DNA from: Catenovulum sp052056295
GTDB lineage: Bacteria; Pseudomonadota; Gammaproteobacteria; Enterobacterales; Alteromonadaceae
Assembly: GCF_052056295.1 (NCBI RefSeq)
Contig: NZ_CP182493.1
Span: forward strand, 2,356,001-2,420,000
Reading direction: 5' to 3'
DNA length: 64,000 bases
Of the stretch, positions 56,057-64,000 are shown one piece after another. Every line of letters begins with the position of its first letter. The first letter of the stretch is position 1. Made by a program: the position numbers and the translations under genes. The notes below the pieces were generated by a model, which did not search any database, was not told the origin of the DNA, and saw only the letters and a list, made by a program, of their open reading frames with translations.

Positions 56057-57311
56057 CGTTTATAGCCTGTAAATATTCGAGACGGGCTTTTTCCATCCGC
56101 TGCTGTGCATGTTGTATATCCGGTTTTTCAAGAAACTCAGTCCAAATTTGCATATTCTTTGCTGCCAATACTTCATTTGTTTCACGATCATAAAATTGAG
56201 TTAATCCATCTGCTCTGGCTAAAGATTGCACCACTGAAGCAAGTAAGTTAGAGCTCGAAGTTTTTGCATGAATATTCGCAGGTACTTGGTAAAGCATTTG
56301 GTTCACTATCGTTTGGCTATCTGCTGAGGCCATAAATTGTAAAAACTGTTTTGCCGCTGCAGGGTGCTGGGTATTTTTTGCGATTAGCAGCACATCAATT
56401 GGTGAAACTTGTATGCTTGCTACTTGAGGGTTAATCCTAGGGAATTCAAAAAAACCTATATTGTGTTTAAATTGGTCCGGGATATAACCTTCGATAAAAC
56501 TACCTTCTAGTGTGATACCTGCTTTTTCTCGGTATAAGGTAGGTAGGCTTTCTCTAATACTGCGTTGATTAGCCTTAGCGGCGAAAGCTCCCTTTTCTAT
56601 CAGTTGTTGTAAATGAATAAATACCTGCTTGATACCAGTATCATGCGCACTGATCTCTGCATTGACGAACTTGTTATGATATTCATGGCCGTTGATACGT
56701 AGATTTAAATATTCAAACCAGCAACTTACCGCCCATGGTTCAAATGAACCAATTGCTATCGGCGTAACGTCAAGCTTATTCATAATTTCCAGCATATCAA
56801 GAAGTTGCTGCCAATCGTTCGGTGGAGATATTTTTAAGCGTTTAAATAGAGACTTTTTGTAGTAAAAGCCCCATTGATAATGCGAATAGGGCAGTGCATA
56901 TATGCGTTGTTGGTATTTAATGTGACGTAAAAAATTATCCGAGAAATTAGTATCAACAGATTGCCAAATGTCGGAAATATCTAGCACTAAATCTTGGCGA
57001 ACCAATTTAAATAATCTTTCGTTAGCGTGCCAACTTATAATGTCAGCAGTAACAGGTTTTTTTAACCAGTTGGTTATTTGCGGTTTGAAGTCACTATTTT
57101 TAACTTGGAGAAAGTTAACTTTAATATTGGGGTTTTGCCGTTCAAATTGTTTAGCTAATTTATCTAATACTCTTGGCGTTTGTGCATTGCCAGTTACCAT
57201 GGCTATTTTTAGGCTGATTTGCTGTTCATTTGCCAATGAACACGTGGGTATGGTTAGATGCGCGACGCAAAGAATAGAAGTAATTTGGAGCAGTCTGCGC
57301 ATCAAAATCAT
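56037..57311 (-). CDS. Family 1 (sugar-type) ABC substrate-binding protein, orphan
   Basis: The 424-residue periplasmic protein belongs to the SBP_bac_1 family. A signal peptide spans about 27 residues. LDKLAKQFERQNPNIKVNFLQV and ADIISWHANERLFKLVRQ are N-lobe features, YALPYSHYQWGFYYKKSLF is the typical hinge region, and KQFLQFMASADSQ is the C-terminal SBP helix motif. No permease or ATPase adjoins it; it lies between rrn and polA. A chemosensory or distant-transporter role is possible. A second start three codons in (MRRLLQ) is equally possible. Its 3' end overlaps the rrn terminator. Confidence 0.82.
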   Translation of the reverse strand: MILMRRLLQITSILCVAHLTIPTCSLANEQQISLKIAMVTGNAQTPRVLDKLAKQFERQNPNIKVNFLQVKNSDFKPQITNWLKKPVTADIISWHANERLFKLVRQDLVLDISDIWQSVDTNFSDNFLRHIKYQQRIYALPYSHYQWGFYYKKSLFKRLKISPPNDWQQLLDMLEIMNKLDVTPIAIGSFEPWAVSCWFEYLNLRINGHEYHNKFVNAEISAHDTGIKQVFIHLQQLIEKGAFAAKANQRSIRESLPTLYREKAGITLEGSFIEGYIPDQFKHNIGFFEFPRINPQVASIQVSPIDVLLIAKNTQHPAAAKQFLQFMASADSQTIVNQMLYQVPANIHAKTSSSNLLASVVQSLARADGLTQFYDRETNEVLAAKNMQIWTEFLEKPDIQHAQQRMEKARLEYLQAINEKTPTH

Positions 57312-57378
57312 GAAATTAAGGTTATTAACGAGTTCTAACTTATAAATTTAGACCCAGCTAATAACCTTGTCAAAACTA

Positions 57379-60144
57379 TCAGTGAGCTTGATCCCAATCG
57401 TCACCAACGCCAGCTTCAACTAATAATGGAACTTTTAATTCTGCAGCAGTTTGCATTAACTCAACAATTTTGTTGCAAGCTTGGACTACAAAGCTCTCCT
57501 GTACTTCAAATACCAATTCATCGTGTACTTGCATGATCATTTTGATCTGAGTTGAGTCAACACCTTCTATCCAACTCGCAACTTTAAGCATGGCCTTTTT
57601 GATGATATCGGCGGCTGTGCCTTGCATAGGGGCGTTGATCGCAGCACGCTCTGCTGCTTTACGCACAGCGCCATTACGTGCTTTGATATCTGGTAGATGT
57701 AATCTACGGCCGAAAATTGTTTCGACGTAACCATTTTCTTCAGCGAATTTACGCGTATCTTCCATATAAGTTAATACCCCAGGATAACGCTCGAAGTATA
57801 GATCCATGTATTGTTGAGCTTCGTTACGAGGGATATTTAATTGGCGTGATAAACCAAACGCTGACATGCCATAAATTAAACCAAAGTTAATCGCTTTAGC
57901 ACTGCGTCTTTGTTCTGAGCTAACTTGCTCTAGTGGTAAATTAAATACCTCGGCTGCAGTTGCTTTATGAATATCTTTGCCTTCGGCGAATGCAGTTAAC
58001 AAACCTTTATCCGCTGATAAATGTGCCATGATACGCAATTCAATTTGGCTGTAGTCAGCTGCGACTATCTTATAGCCCTCTTGAGCAACAAAGGCTTTAC
58101 GCACTTTGCGGCCAGCTTCGTTGCGAATTGGGATGTTTTGTAGGTTTGGATCGGTTGAAGATAATCGACCTGTAGCTGTAACCGCCTGATGATATGAGGT
58201 ATGCAGACGGCCAGTTTTGTTATCAACCATAGTTGGCAGTTTATCTGTATAAGTCGATTTAAGTTTAGCTAAACCACGATATTCCATGATCACTTTTGGC
58301 AGAGGGTAATCTAAGGCTAACTCTTGTAAAACTTCTTCTGCGGTTGATGGTGCACCTTTAGGTGTTTTCTTTAATACCGGATGATTGAGTTTTTCAAATA
58401 AGATAGCTTGTAACTGTTTAGTTGAACTTAAATTAAATTTCTCACCCGCTATGTCAAAAGCTTGGGTTTCTAACTCGGCAAGGCGAACTTCAATTTCTTG
58501 GCTTTGCTGCGCAAGCTGGTGAATATCTATATACACACCATTTTGTTCAATTTTGCTTAAGATAGGTACAAGTGGCAGTTCAATCTCTGTTAATACTGAT
58601 TTGAGTTTGTCGTCTTGCTGTATCTCTTGCCAAAGTTTTTGGTGCAATTGCAAACAGATGTCTGCGTCTTCCGCTGCGTAAGGTGCTGCTTGTTCCAATG
58701 GTATTTGGTTGAAAGTGAGTTGTTTAGCACCTTTGCCTGCGATTTCTTCGAAAGAAATGGTTTTGTGTCCTAGGTATTTAAGTGCAAGGCTATCCATATC
58801 ATGGCGTGTACCTACACTATTAAATACGTAGGATTCAATCATAGAATCAAACTCAATACCGTTTAGCTCAATACCATGATTGTTTAATACATGTTTGTCG
58901 TACTTAAGGTTTTGACCGATTTTGCCGATTTTGTTTGATTCGAGCAGTGGCTTGAGTTTGCCTAAAACAAATTCTTCGGATAACTGTTGTGGCGCGTCTG
59001 GATAATCATGGCCAAATGGTACATACGCAGCTTGGCCTGGCTCTACAGCAAAAGAAACCCCAACAACTCTAGCTTGCATATAATTCAGTGAGGTGGTTTC
59101 AGTATCAAAGGCAAAACGCTCTGAATTTTCTAACTTGGCTAACCAAAGGTTAAACTCGGTTTCATCTAATATGCAGGCATATTCGGCATCTTTTTTCGCT
59201 GCTTGCTCGATCACTTCAGCCACCTCAGTGCCTTTTACCGTAGCTGAGTTTTTATTGCTTTGCTGACCTAACAAGTCACTTAACCAGCGTTTAAATTCCA
59301 TTTCTTGGAATAACTCAATTAATGCCGCTTGATCTGGCGCTTGTATATCAAAGTCTGCTGGGGCTAAATCTAACTCAACATCGGTTTTGATGGTTGCAAG
59401 TTGGTATGAGAGCTCAAGTTGCTCTTTGTTTTCATCCAACTTCTTCGGCATGGTTTTAGAACCTCTAAATCCAAGTTCAGCGACTTTTGCTGTATCTTGA
59501 TATAAGGCTTTGATATTGCCCATACCTTGTAACATGGCAACAGCAGTTTTTGGCCCGACACCAGGTAAACCCGGAATATTATCCACCTTGTCACCCATCA
59601 AAGCTAAATAATCAATGATAAGCTCAGGGCCTATACCAAACTTTTCTTCAACGCCAGCAACGTCCATAACAGTATCTGTCATAGTGTTAATTAGGGTCAC
59701 GTGTTCATTAACCAACTGTGCCATGTCTTTATCACCTGTGCTGATCAAAGTATGGCGACCTTGCTCACTTGCTTGTTTTGCCAGTGTGCCAATGACGTCG
59801 TCCGCTTCAACCCCTTCAATAGAAACCAGTGGCAAACCCATGGCTTTTATTATTTTATGTAAAGGAGCTATTTGGCAACGTAACTCGTCAGGCATAGGTG
59901 GGCGATTCGCTTTGTAATCCGCATACATGTCGTTACGAAATGTTTTACCTTTGGCATCAAATACCACAATCATTTGGCTTGGTTGAAATTTGTTGATCAA
60001 ACTTTTAAGCATGTTGACCACGCCATAAACGGCACCCGTTGGTTCGCCTTTTGAGTTGGTTAAATGCGGTGGCGCATGAAAAGCACGAAATAAATAAGAA
60101 GAACCGTCGACCAAGACAAGTGGATTTTGTGGAATTTGAGCCAT
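57379..60144 (-). CDS. polA: DNA polymerase I
   Basis: PolA replaces Okazaki RNA primers and fills repair gaps. The 921 residues contain the 5'-3' exonuclease (VLVDGSSYLFRAFHA; DKVDNIPGLPGVGPKTA), the 3'-5' exonuclease with FAFDTETTSLNYMQA (DxE intact, so proofreading should be active) and the polymerase. Polymerase motifs A (VAADYSQIELRIMAHLS), B (RRSAKAINFGLIYGMSAFGL) and C (MQVHDELVFEV) are intact. AT-rich DNA with two DnaA boxes lies upstream, and a TATAAT -10 (60180-60185, minus) precedes it. Confidence 0.97.
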   Translation of the reverse strand: MAQIPQNPLVLVDGSSYLFRAFHAPPHLTNSKGEPTGAVYGVVNMLKSLINKFQPSQMIVVFDAKGKTFRNDMYADYKANRPPMPDELRCQIAPLHKIIKAMGLPLVSIEGVEADDVIGTLAKQASEQGRHTLISTGDKDMAQLVNEHVTLINTMTDTVMDVAGVEEKFGIGPELIIDYLALMGDKVDNIPGLPGVGPKTAVAMLQGMGNIKALYQDTAKVAELGFRGSKTMPKKLDENKEQLELSYQLATIKTDVELDLAPADFDIQAPDQAALIELFQEMEFKRWLSDLLGQQSNKNSATVKGTEVAEVIEQAAKKDAEYACILDETEFNLWLAKLENSERFAFDTETTSLNYMQARVVGVSFAVEPGQAAYVPFGHDYPDAPQQLSEEFVLGKLKPLLESNKIGKIGQNLKYDKHVLNNHGIELNGIEFDSMIESYVFNSVGTRHDMDSLALKYLGHKTISFEEIAGKGAKQLTFNQIPLEQAAPYAAEDADICLQLHQKLWQEIQQDDKLKSVLTEIELPLVPILSKIEQNGVYIDIHQLAQQSQEIEVRLAELETQAFDIAGEKFNLSSTKQLQAILFEKLNHPVLKKTPKGAPSTAEEVLQELALDYPLPKVIMEYRGLAKLKSTYTDKLPTMVDNKTGRLHTSYHQAVTATGRLSSTDPNLQNIPIRNEAGRKVRKAFVAQEGYKIVAADYSQIELRIMAHLSADKGLLTAFAEGKDIHKATAAEVFNLPLEQVSSEQRRSAKAINFGLIYGMSAFGLSRQLNIPRNEAQQYMDLYFERYPGVLTYMEDTRKFAEENGYVETIFGRRLHLPDIKARNGAVRKAAERAAINAPMQGTAADIIKKAMLKVASWIEGVDSTQIKMIMQVHDELVFEVQESFVVQACNKIVELMQTAAELKVPLLVEAGVGDDWDQAH

Positions 60145-60179
60145 AAATTTTCTACGTTAGTTAGCGTAACAATGCCGAT

Positions 60180-60185
60180 ATTATA
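60180..60185 (-). promoter_or_regulatory. Candidate polA -10 element
   Basis: On the minus strand this reads TATAAT, about 36 bp before the polA start. The -35 is not recognisable, so the promoter is tentative and may need an activator. Confidence 0.45.
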
Positions 60186-60252
60186 CGGGAAAAACAGCCA
60201 AGTTGGGATTTGATTGTTTTACTCTCAAGTGCTAGTTAACAAAGGATAAATC

Positions 60253-60261
60253 TGTGGATAA
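60253..60261 (-). promoter_or_regulatory. DnaA box 1
   Basis: TGTGGATAA on the plus strand is the perfect R1-type DnaA box TTATCCACA on the minus strand, 109 bp upstream of the polA start. Confidence 0.7.
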
Positions 60262-60438
60262 ATCTGTGGGTTTTGTTTGTAGAGCAGCCTACAAATACAA
60301 TTGCATGCTTGTGAGTAAGTTTTAGTTAAGAACTAATAAATGGAGATACTAACCGAAAAATTTCCAAAAGTTTTTTATTAAAATTATGATTTTTATAGTT
60401 TTATATTGTCGATGACCTTGTTATCTTTTTTATTATCC

Positions 60439-60447
60439 TGTGGATAA
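60439..60447 (-). promoter_or_regulatory. DnaA box 2
   Basis: A second perfect DnaA box, in the same orientation as the first and embedded in a TTATCC-TGT-GGATAA palindrome. Confidence 0.7.
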
Positions 60448-60527
60448 GTTTGTTAATTATTATTTTAAGTTTGGCTTTGTTAGTTATGTATAACTTTTTC
60501 TGCTAACACAAAGTTGATGTTATTTTG

Positions 60528-60583
60528 TGCAAAAAAGAAAAAGAGTGGCGGACAATTTACTCCTTCAATTGCTAAATTGCCAC
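60528..60583 (-). terminator. Terminator of the kinase-like operon
   Basis: On the minus strand GTGGC-AATTTA pairs with TAAATT-(GTCC)-GCCAC (60545-60583), followed by TCTTTTTCTTTTTT. It lies 54 bp after the kinase-like stop. Confidence 0.75.
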
Positions 60584-60636
60584 AATTTTTTAAATACTAA
60601 TTTTTATTAGTTAAGAAGAAAAATGTATAAGCTGGT

Positions 60637-62316
60637 TTAGGCTTTTGTTTGCTCTTTGGCTAAGCCTTTATTTACATCCATGGGTAAGGTTAAATTTACT
60701 CGAGTAAATCGGCCAAGCTTGCTGCTGACTTCCATTTTACCCATAAGTTTGTCGTCAACTAACTGTTTGGCCAAATTCAATCCTGAATGGCTGTCTGTTG
60801 ACTCTGTGGCGAAAATACTGGCTAACACACTTTCATCCATGCCCGCACCATTATCTTCAATACGCATTTGCACTGATTGTTTGTCTTTGTTTTTAAAGGC
60901 TTCAATCATAACTATGCCATCCGGTTTTCCATTGAAACCATGTTCAATGCTATTGTTAAGAATGATACAGACTACATGGGTTAACGAACCTGAATAAGCG
61001 GTTAAGTCTAAATCGCCTGGGATACTTTCGATAAATTTGATTTTTTTGTGTTGATGTGATTTTTTATAAATTCCACTAATGGCCGCTGTATGCAACTGTA
61101 AATTAATCTCTCTTAATGTATCTTGTTTTAAATCTGACGCGAACTGTTCGAGTGTATAGGTAGCTTCTGCTGCGATTAATAATTGTGACGAAGATGCGCG
61201 AGTGAGCTGGGTCGCATTGTCTAGGTAACTACCAACTAAAGACTTAGTTACTTTGCCATCTGTGAGCTTATTTTTAAGGTTAATGGTGCGCTCTTCTAAT
61301 GACGAAACTGCTTTGATTGCTTGACTCACAGCTGGCGTTATCTCGGCAGCAGCTATTGGTGCCATATCATTGATAATTGCAAATCTTGAGTTACGCTTGA
61401 TGCTTTCTTTTGCTGCAGTAAGCTGTTCAGTTAATACCTGAGTTTGTTGTGTCAGGTTTTGCGTGATTTGTTGTGACTTGCGATTTTGATACCAAAGTAA
61501 AGTAAGCAATAAACTGACTAATAATGTACCTATTATTACACTGGCGATAAATTGAGAAATTTCAGCGGCATGCCATTTAGGTGCAAAAGTAGCTCTTGGT
61601 TCTGCAGTGATTTCTAGCACAAAAAATTCATTTTCTACACGCTGGTTAATTTGATTTTTTATTGTATGCAACTTACCAAACTCCCAATTTAGTAACTGGG
61701 TTTGCTGTTTATCTGTTAGTTGCATTGAAAAATTTAGTTTGCTTTGAGGATGTGCTTCAATCAAAGGCAGCTTAATCAAATTTAAATCCACTTCAGATAA
61801 GAAAAACCATTGGCCATTGGCTAATTTAACTGTTTTGGCTAACAGCAGTGTGTCTGAGGAGAGTCGTTTACTGATAATTTCCGAGGTATTTTGGCTTTTG
61901 CGAATGGCAGATAATAGCTCACTTTGATATTGATCTTGCTGATATTTAGTGGCTGTGCCAACTGAATATAGGTGTTGTAAACGAGCATTGTCAGTTGAAT
62001 ACACTGCCAAAGAAGCTGTTAATAGCTCTGCTTTATGCGCAATTTGATATTTTACCCACTGATCATATTTATCGGCAGAAATATCATCGGAAATGGTTAC
62101 TAATGTGGAAAATTGTTTAAACAGTTCATAGGGAGCCGTGAGTTGGCGAATACTTGTTTGATTGAATGATTCACTCGCGGGTGCAATTTCTCCATGCAAC
62201 CAAGCTGAGAAGCTATAATGTTTTATTGCTTGTTGAGCTATAAAAGTACTAACTAACGCACTGCTTATTAATGTTATAACAATGAGCCAAATCGGAATTT
62301 TTATTTTATTTAACAT
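60637..62316 (-). CDS. Histidine-kinase-like protein lacking the phospho-accepting His
   Basis: This 559-residue membrane protein has two transmembrane helices (about 11-30 and 256-276) around a periplasmic sensor region. A coiled coil (282-310) precedes a dimerisation-like helix reading NDMAPIAAAEITPAVSQAI. In active kinases of this type the equivalent is AHEINNPL, with His before Glu. Here Ala324 takes the His place. The ATPase-like domain keeps an N-box (ILNNSIEHGF) and G1 (DNGAGMDE), but the G2 loop is short (HSGLNLAK). It may bind ATP and signal by shape, or regulate another kinase. Its partner is the YfiR-like gene 11 bp upstream. Confidence 0.8.
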   Translation of the reverse strand: MLNKIKIPIWLIVITLISSALVSTFIAQQAIKHYSFSAWLHGEIAPASESFNQTSIRQLTAPYELFKQFSTLVTISDDISADKYDQWVKYQIAHKAELLTASLAVYSTDNARLQHLYSVGTATKYQQDQYQSELLSAIRKSQNTSEIISKRLSSDTLLLAKTVKLANGQWFFLSEVDLNLIKLPLIEAHPQSKLNFSMQLTDKQQTQLLNWEFGKLHTIKNQINQRVENEFFVLEITAEPRATFAPKWHAAEISQFIASVIIGTLLVSLLLTLLWYQNRKSQQITQNLTQQTQVLTEQLTAAKESIKRNSRFAIINDMAPIAAAEITPAVSQAIKAVSSLEERTINLKNKLTDGKVTKSLVGSYLDNATQLTRASSSQLLIAAEATYTLEQFASDLKQDTLREINLQLHTAAISGIYKKSHQHKKIKFIESIPGDLDLTAYSGSLTHVVCIILNNSIEHGFNGKPDGIVMIEAFKNKDKQSVQMRIEDNGAGMDESVLASIFATESTDSHSGLNLAKQLVDDKLMGKMEVSSKLGRFTRVNLTLPMDVNKGLAKEQTKA

Positions 62317-62327
62317 TATAGCTCCGG

Positions 62328-62861
62328 CTAAAACTTTATCGGCATCGAATGCAGGGGGCTGATTTTAAATTGTTGGCTGGTTTGGCGACTGTTTATTTTG
62401 AGTTGTAAAGTCTGCCCATTGCTGATTAAAGCTAAACTACCACCTTGTGTTAAAAATTTCTCACCATTACCTATGGTTAATAAACCTCGCTCATTAGCGC
62501 GCGATAAAACTTTATCTATATGCAATCCGCTAGTGGTTTGGTCAAAATAATAAATTTGGCAGCCATGCTCTATATCAAAATTAAAAAGTTCTTGTTGGCT
62601 TTCAAAACTATAAAAATCAATAAAATATGGTGGTGACATAACAAATTGGTAGTCGCCTAAATATAGATTTGCAGAATAGGCTCCGGCAGCGAAACTACAC
62701 ATGTTCAGTGTGTTTTTATCTATAGTTGCTTGCCATTCAATATTGGCTAATGCCCAAACTAACATACGAGCTTTATTTTGCGCTTGATCTTCGGCATGCA
62801 GTAGTGGACTGATAAAAATAACTAGGCTAACTACTAAACTATTTACTAGGTTGTTTTTCAC
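62328..62861 (-). CDS. YfiR/DUF4154-like periplasmic protein
   Basis: From GTG 62861 the protein is 177 residues with a signal peptide (NNLVNSLVVSLVIFISPLLHA). A longer frame upstream would push the signal peptide inside the protein. The mature part matches YfiR/DUF4154: IEWQATIDKNTLNMCSFAAG, HGCQIYYFDQTTS, SRANERGLLTIGNGEKFLTQG and a C-terminal KINSRQTSQQFKISP. YfiR is a periplasmic repressor of the diguanylate cyclase YfiN; here it pairs with a kinase-like gene, so it probably senses redox or envelope state for it. That role is inferred. Confidence 0.75.
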   Translation of the reverse strand: MKNNLVNSLVVSLVIFISPLLHAEDQAQNKARMLVWALANIEWQATIDKNTLNMCSFAAGAYSANLYLGDYQFVMSPPYFIDFYSFESQQELFNFDIEHGCQIYYFDQTTSGLHIDKVLSRANERGLLTIGNGEKFLTQGGSLALISNGQTLQLKINSRQTSQQFKISPLHSMPIKF

Positions 62862-63063
62862 GAGTATCTCAAGTCGTATATTATGGAAATGCTGGCAAAA
62901 GCACTGAAAAATTACTCTAACATAAAATGCGCAGAGTATAACTACATTGCGGTCAATCTCATTATTGATTGCTACTTTCTTAATCAAAGTACTCGGCTTT
63001 ATACTCAATTGTAAATTGCTTACGTGTTAATATACCCAAGCTAATTGAAGATGCGAGATTTTG

Positions 63064-63759
63064 ATGGAAAACTTTAACAACATTATTGAACGAGCGGGCA
63101 AACGTAAAGGCAATGAAGCCTTGGTGCTGTCATATGTGGGCAAGCCTCTAACTCGGGATGCCATTGCACAGCTAGGCGACGATAGATTTTTAGCTGAATT
63201 TAGCAAAAAAGTTTTCCAATCTGGTTTTGTCTGGCGAGTTGTCGAAAACAAATGGCCAAATTTTGAACGACTATTTTTCAATTTCGATATTGAGAAAATA
63301 CTTATGATGCCTACAGAATTATTAGAAAAAAAAGCGACCGACCCGAGTATTATTCGCAATGGCAAAAAAGTACAAAGTATTTATGAAAATGCTTTGATGA
63401 TCCACGACGTGCAACTAGCAAAGAAAACAACATTTAGCCAATTTATTGCTGACTGGCCTATCGAAGATAGAGTGGGGTTGTGGTCTTACCTGAAAAAACA
63501 TGGTTGTCGTTTAGGTGGCAATACTGGTCCGTATGCACTTAGGGCTTTAGGTGTTGATACCTTTTTATTAACGCAAGATGTTGAAGGATATTTTCGCGCA
63601 AATAAATTAATTGATGGCGGTGCAACTAGTAAACGCAGTTTACAGCAAATTCAGTATGCTTTTAATGTTTGGCAACAACAAACAGGTTTTTCGTTTCAAG
63701 CATTAAGCCAAATATTAGCCATGAGCGTAGGAGACAATCGCATTGGTGCCGCAGAGTAA
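63064..63759 (+). CDS. DNA-3-methyladenine glycosylase I-like protein
   Basis: The 231-residue protein resembles the Tag family of helix-hairpin-helix DNA glycosylases that remove 3-methyladenine. FLAEFSKKVFQSGFVWRVVENKWPNFERLFFNFDIEKI and the following NPSIIRN-like TDPSIIRNGKKVQSIYEN match Tag's core, and KKHGCRLGGNTGPYALRALG resembles its C-terminal part. The Zn-binding residues of E. coli Tag are not evident, so it is a divergent member and activity is likely but unproven. An in-frame TTG one codon before ATG 63064 is less likely. Its end overlaps rsmJ. Confidence 0.78.
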   Translation: MENFNNIIERAGKRKGNEALVLSYVGKPLTRDAIAQLGDDRFLAEFSKKVFQSGFVWRVVENKWPNFERLFFNFDIEKILMMPTELLEKKATDPSIIRNGKKVQSIYENALMIHDVQLAKKTTFSQFIADWPIEDRVGLWSYLKKHGCRLGGNTGPYALRALGVDTFLLTQDVEGYFRANKLIDGGATSKRSLQQIQYAFNVWQQQTGFSFQALSQILAMSVGDNRIGAAE

Positions 63760-64000
63760 CTTTATTGTAGCGAGTGCAGATTCGCGACAACAACCAAGGC
63801 TAATTGAGTTGGCTGCTGCTTATCAGCTGCAAATTGTTGAACAAACTGAGCAAGATTTGCATTTATTGTGGTGCGATAACCGCTTGCAATTAATTCAGCG
63901 ATCACAACCGAAACAAGCCGGCGTGTTTGTTGATTTTATCGGTGCTGCTGCGACTTATAGACGCAAACAAGTAAGCATCAAAAACGAAATTATCGCTCGT
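63746..64000 (+). CDS. rsmJ: 16S rRNA m2G1516 methyltransferase RsmJ (5' part)
   Basis: The gene is cut by the window end; 85 residues are visible. NRLQLIQRSQPKQAGVFVDF and GAAATYRRK match the RsmJ N-terminal signature (KxGGIFVDFVGG...HRRK). RsmJ methylates guanine 1516 of 16S rRNA. It starts at GTG 63746, or TTG 63743 just before it, with AGGAGA 12 bases upstream inside the glycosylase gene. The overlap with the upstream gene is 14 bp. Confidence 0.88.
   Translation, partial: MPQSNFIVASADSRQQPRLIELAAAYQLQIVEQTEQDLHLLWCDNRLQLIQRSQPKQAGVFVDFIGAAATYRRKQVSIKNEIIAR

Larger units (their letters stand above)
60186..60527. other. AT-rich polA upstream region with two DnaA boxes
   Basis: This non-coding stretch holds two perfect DnaA boxes (TTATCCACA on the minus strand) at 60253-60261 and 60439-60447. 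Around the second, TTATCC-TGT-GGATAA is also a palindrome. It is very AT-rich, but I see no GATC and no mioC/gidA/dnaA gene next to it, so I do not call it an origin. Confidence 0.6.

Noticed and set aside
60186..60527. Replication origin oriC upstream of polA
   Set aside because: Two DnaA boxes and AT-richness are present, but there is no GATC cluster, no further boxes and no dnaA, mioC or gidA neighbour. Gene order suggests the origin is near but outside the window.

Overview
The window looks like origin-proximal chromosome of a marine gammaproteobacterium of the order Alteromonadales. Base composition is low-to-moderate GC. The 16S rRNA is gammaproteobacterial, and the gene order def-fmt-rsmB-trkA / lysM-dprA-smg-zinc ribbon-tsaC-hemF-aroE-yrdA-rrn is the conserved gammaproteobacterial block. 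A secreted PL7 alginate lyase, many orphan periplasmic binding proteins, a GlyGly-CTERM protein and large hybrid sensor kinases fit a polysaccharide-degrading marine genus such as Catenovulum or a relative. The genus is inference. No prophage, CRISPR array, plasmid function or intact IS element was seen.

Layout. 1-2.3 kb: a structured RNA leader before an unrecognised gene, a small conserved protein, and a secreted DUF4097-type repeat protein. 2.6-7.5 kb: an RlmI-like methyltransferase and DusC, two membrane proteins, a secreted helical protein and an ApbE-type flavin transferase. 7.6-16 kb: an orphan binding protein, AhpC/AhpF with an internal terminator, the alginate lyase with inverted repeats upstream, a second binding protein, and DsbD. 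16-28.4 kb: ASCH, lipoprotein, DUF3087 and surface cyclophilin genes; ubiE-ubiJ-ubiB; a third binding protein; DUF416; two c-type cytochromes; a coiled-coil/DUF2489/YihI cluster; and a CsrB-type regulatory RNA not represented by any protein-coding gene. 28.6-34.8 kb: a CHASE-type hybrid kinase, DgkA, a 266-bp MITE-like element, yigZ-trkH and a small exported protein. 34.9-50.5 kb: the conserved translation/DNA-uptake/heme block, into which a truncated globin and a binding-protein plus hybrid-kinase operon are inserted between hemF and aroE. 50.5-56.1 kb: a complete rrn operon with two stringent-type promoters and no spacer tRNA. 56-64 kb: a sugar-binding protein, polA with two perfect DnaA boxes upstream, a YfiR-like protein paired with a histidine-kinase-like protein lacking the usual His, a Tag-like glycosylase, and the start of rsmJ.

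How the genes work together. Housekeeping functions cover tRNA/rRNA modification (DusC, RsmB, TsaC, RsmJ), translation start and N-terminal processing (Fmt, Def), ubiquinone synthesis (UbiE/J/B), potassium uptake (TrkH/TrkA), peroxide defence (AhpCF), periplasmic disulfide reduction (DsbD) and electron transfer (two cytochromes c). Sensory functions are prominent: two hybrid kinases, a degenerate kinase with a YfiR-like partner, five periplasmic binding proteins with no transporter genes beside them, and a Csr-type sRNA with a GacA/UvrY-like box upstream. The least explained elements are the 19-residue histidine-periodic protein (1284-2336), the MITE-like element (31889-32154), the FPRG binding-protein family and the degenerate kinase pair.
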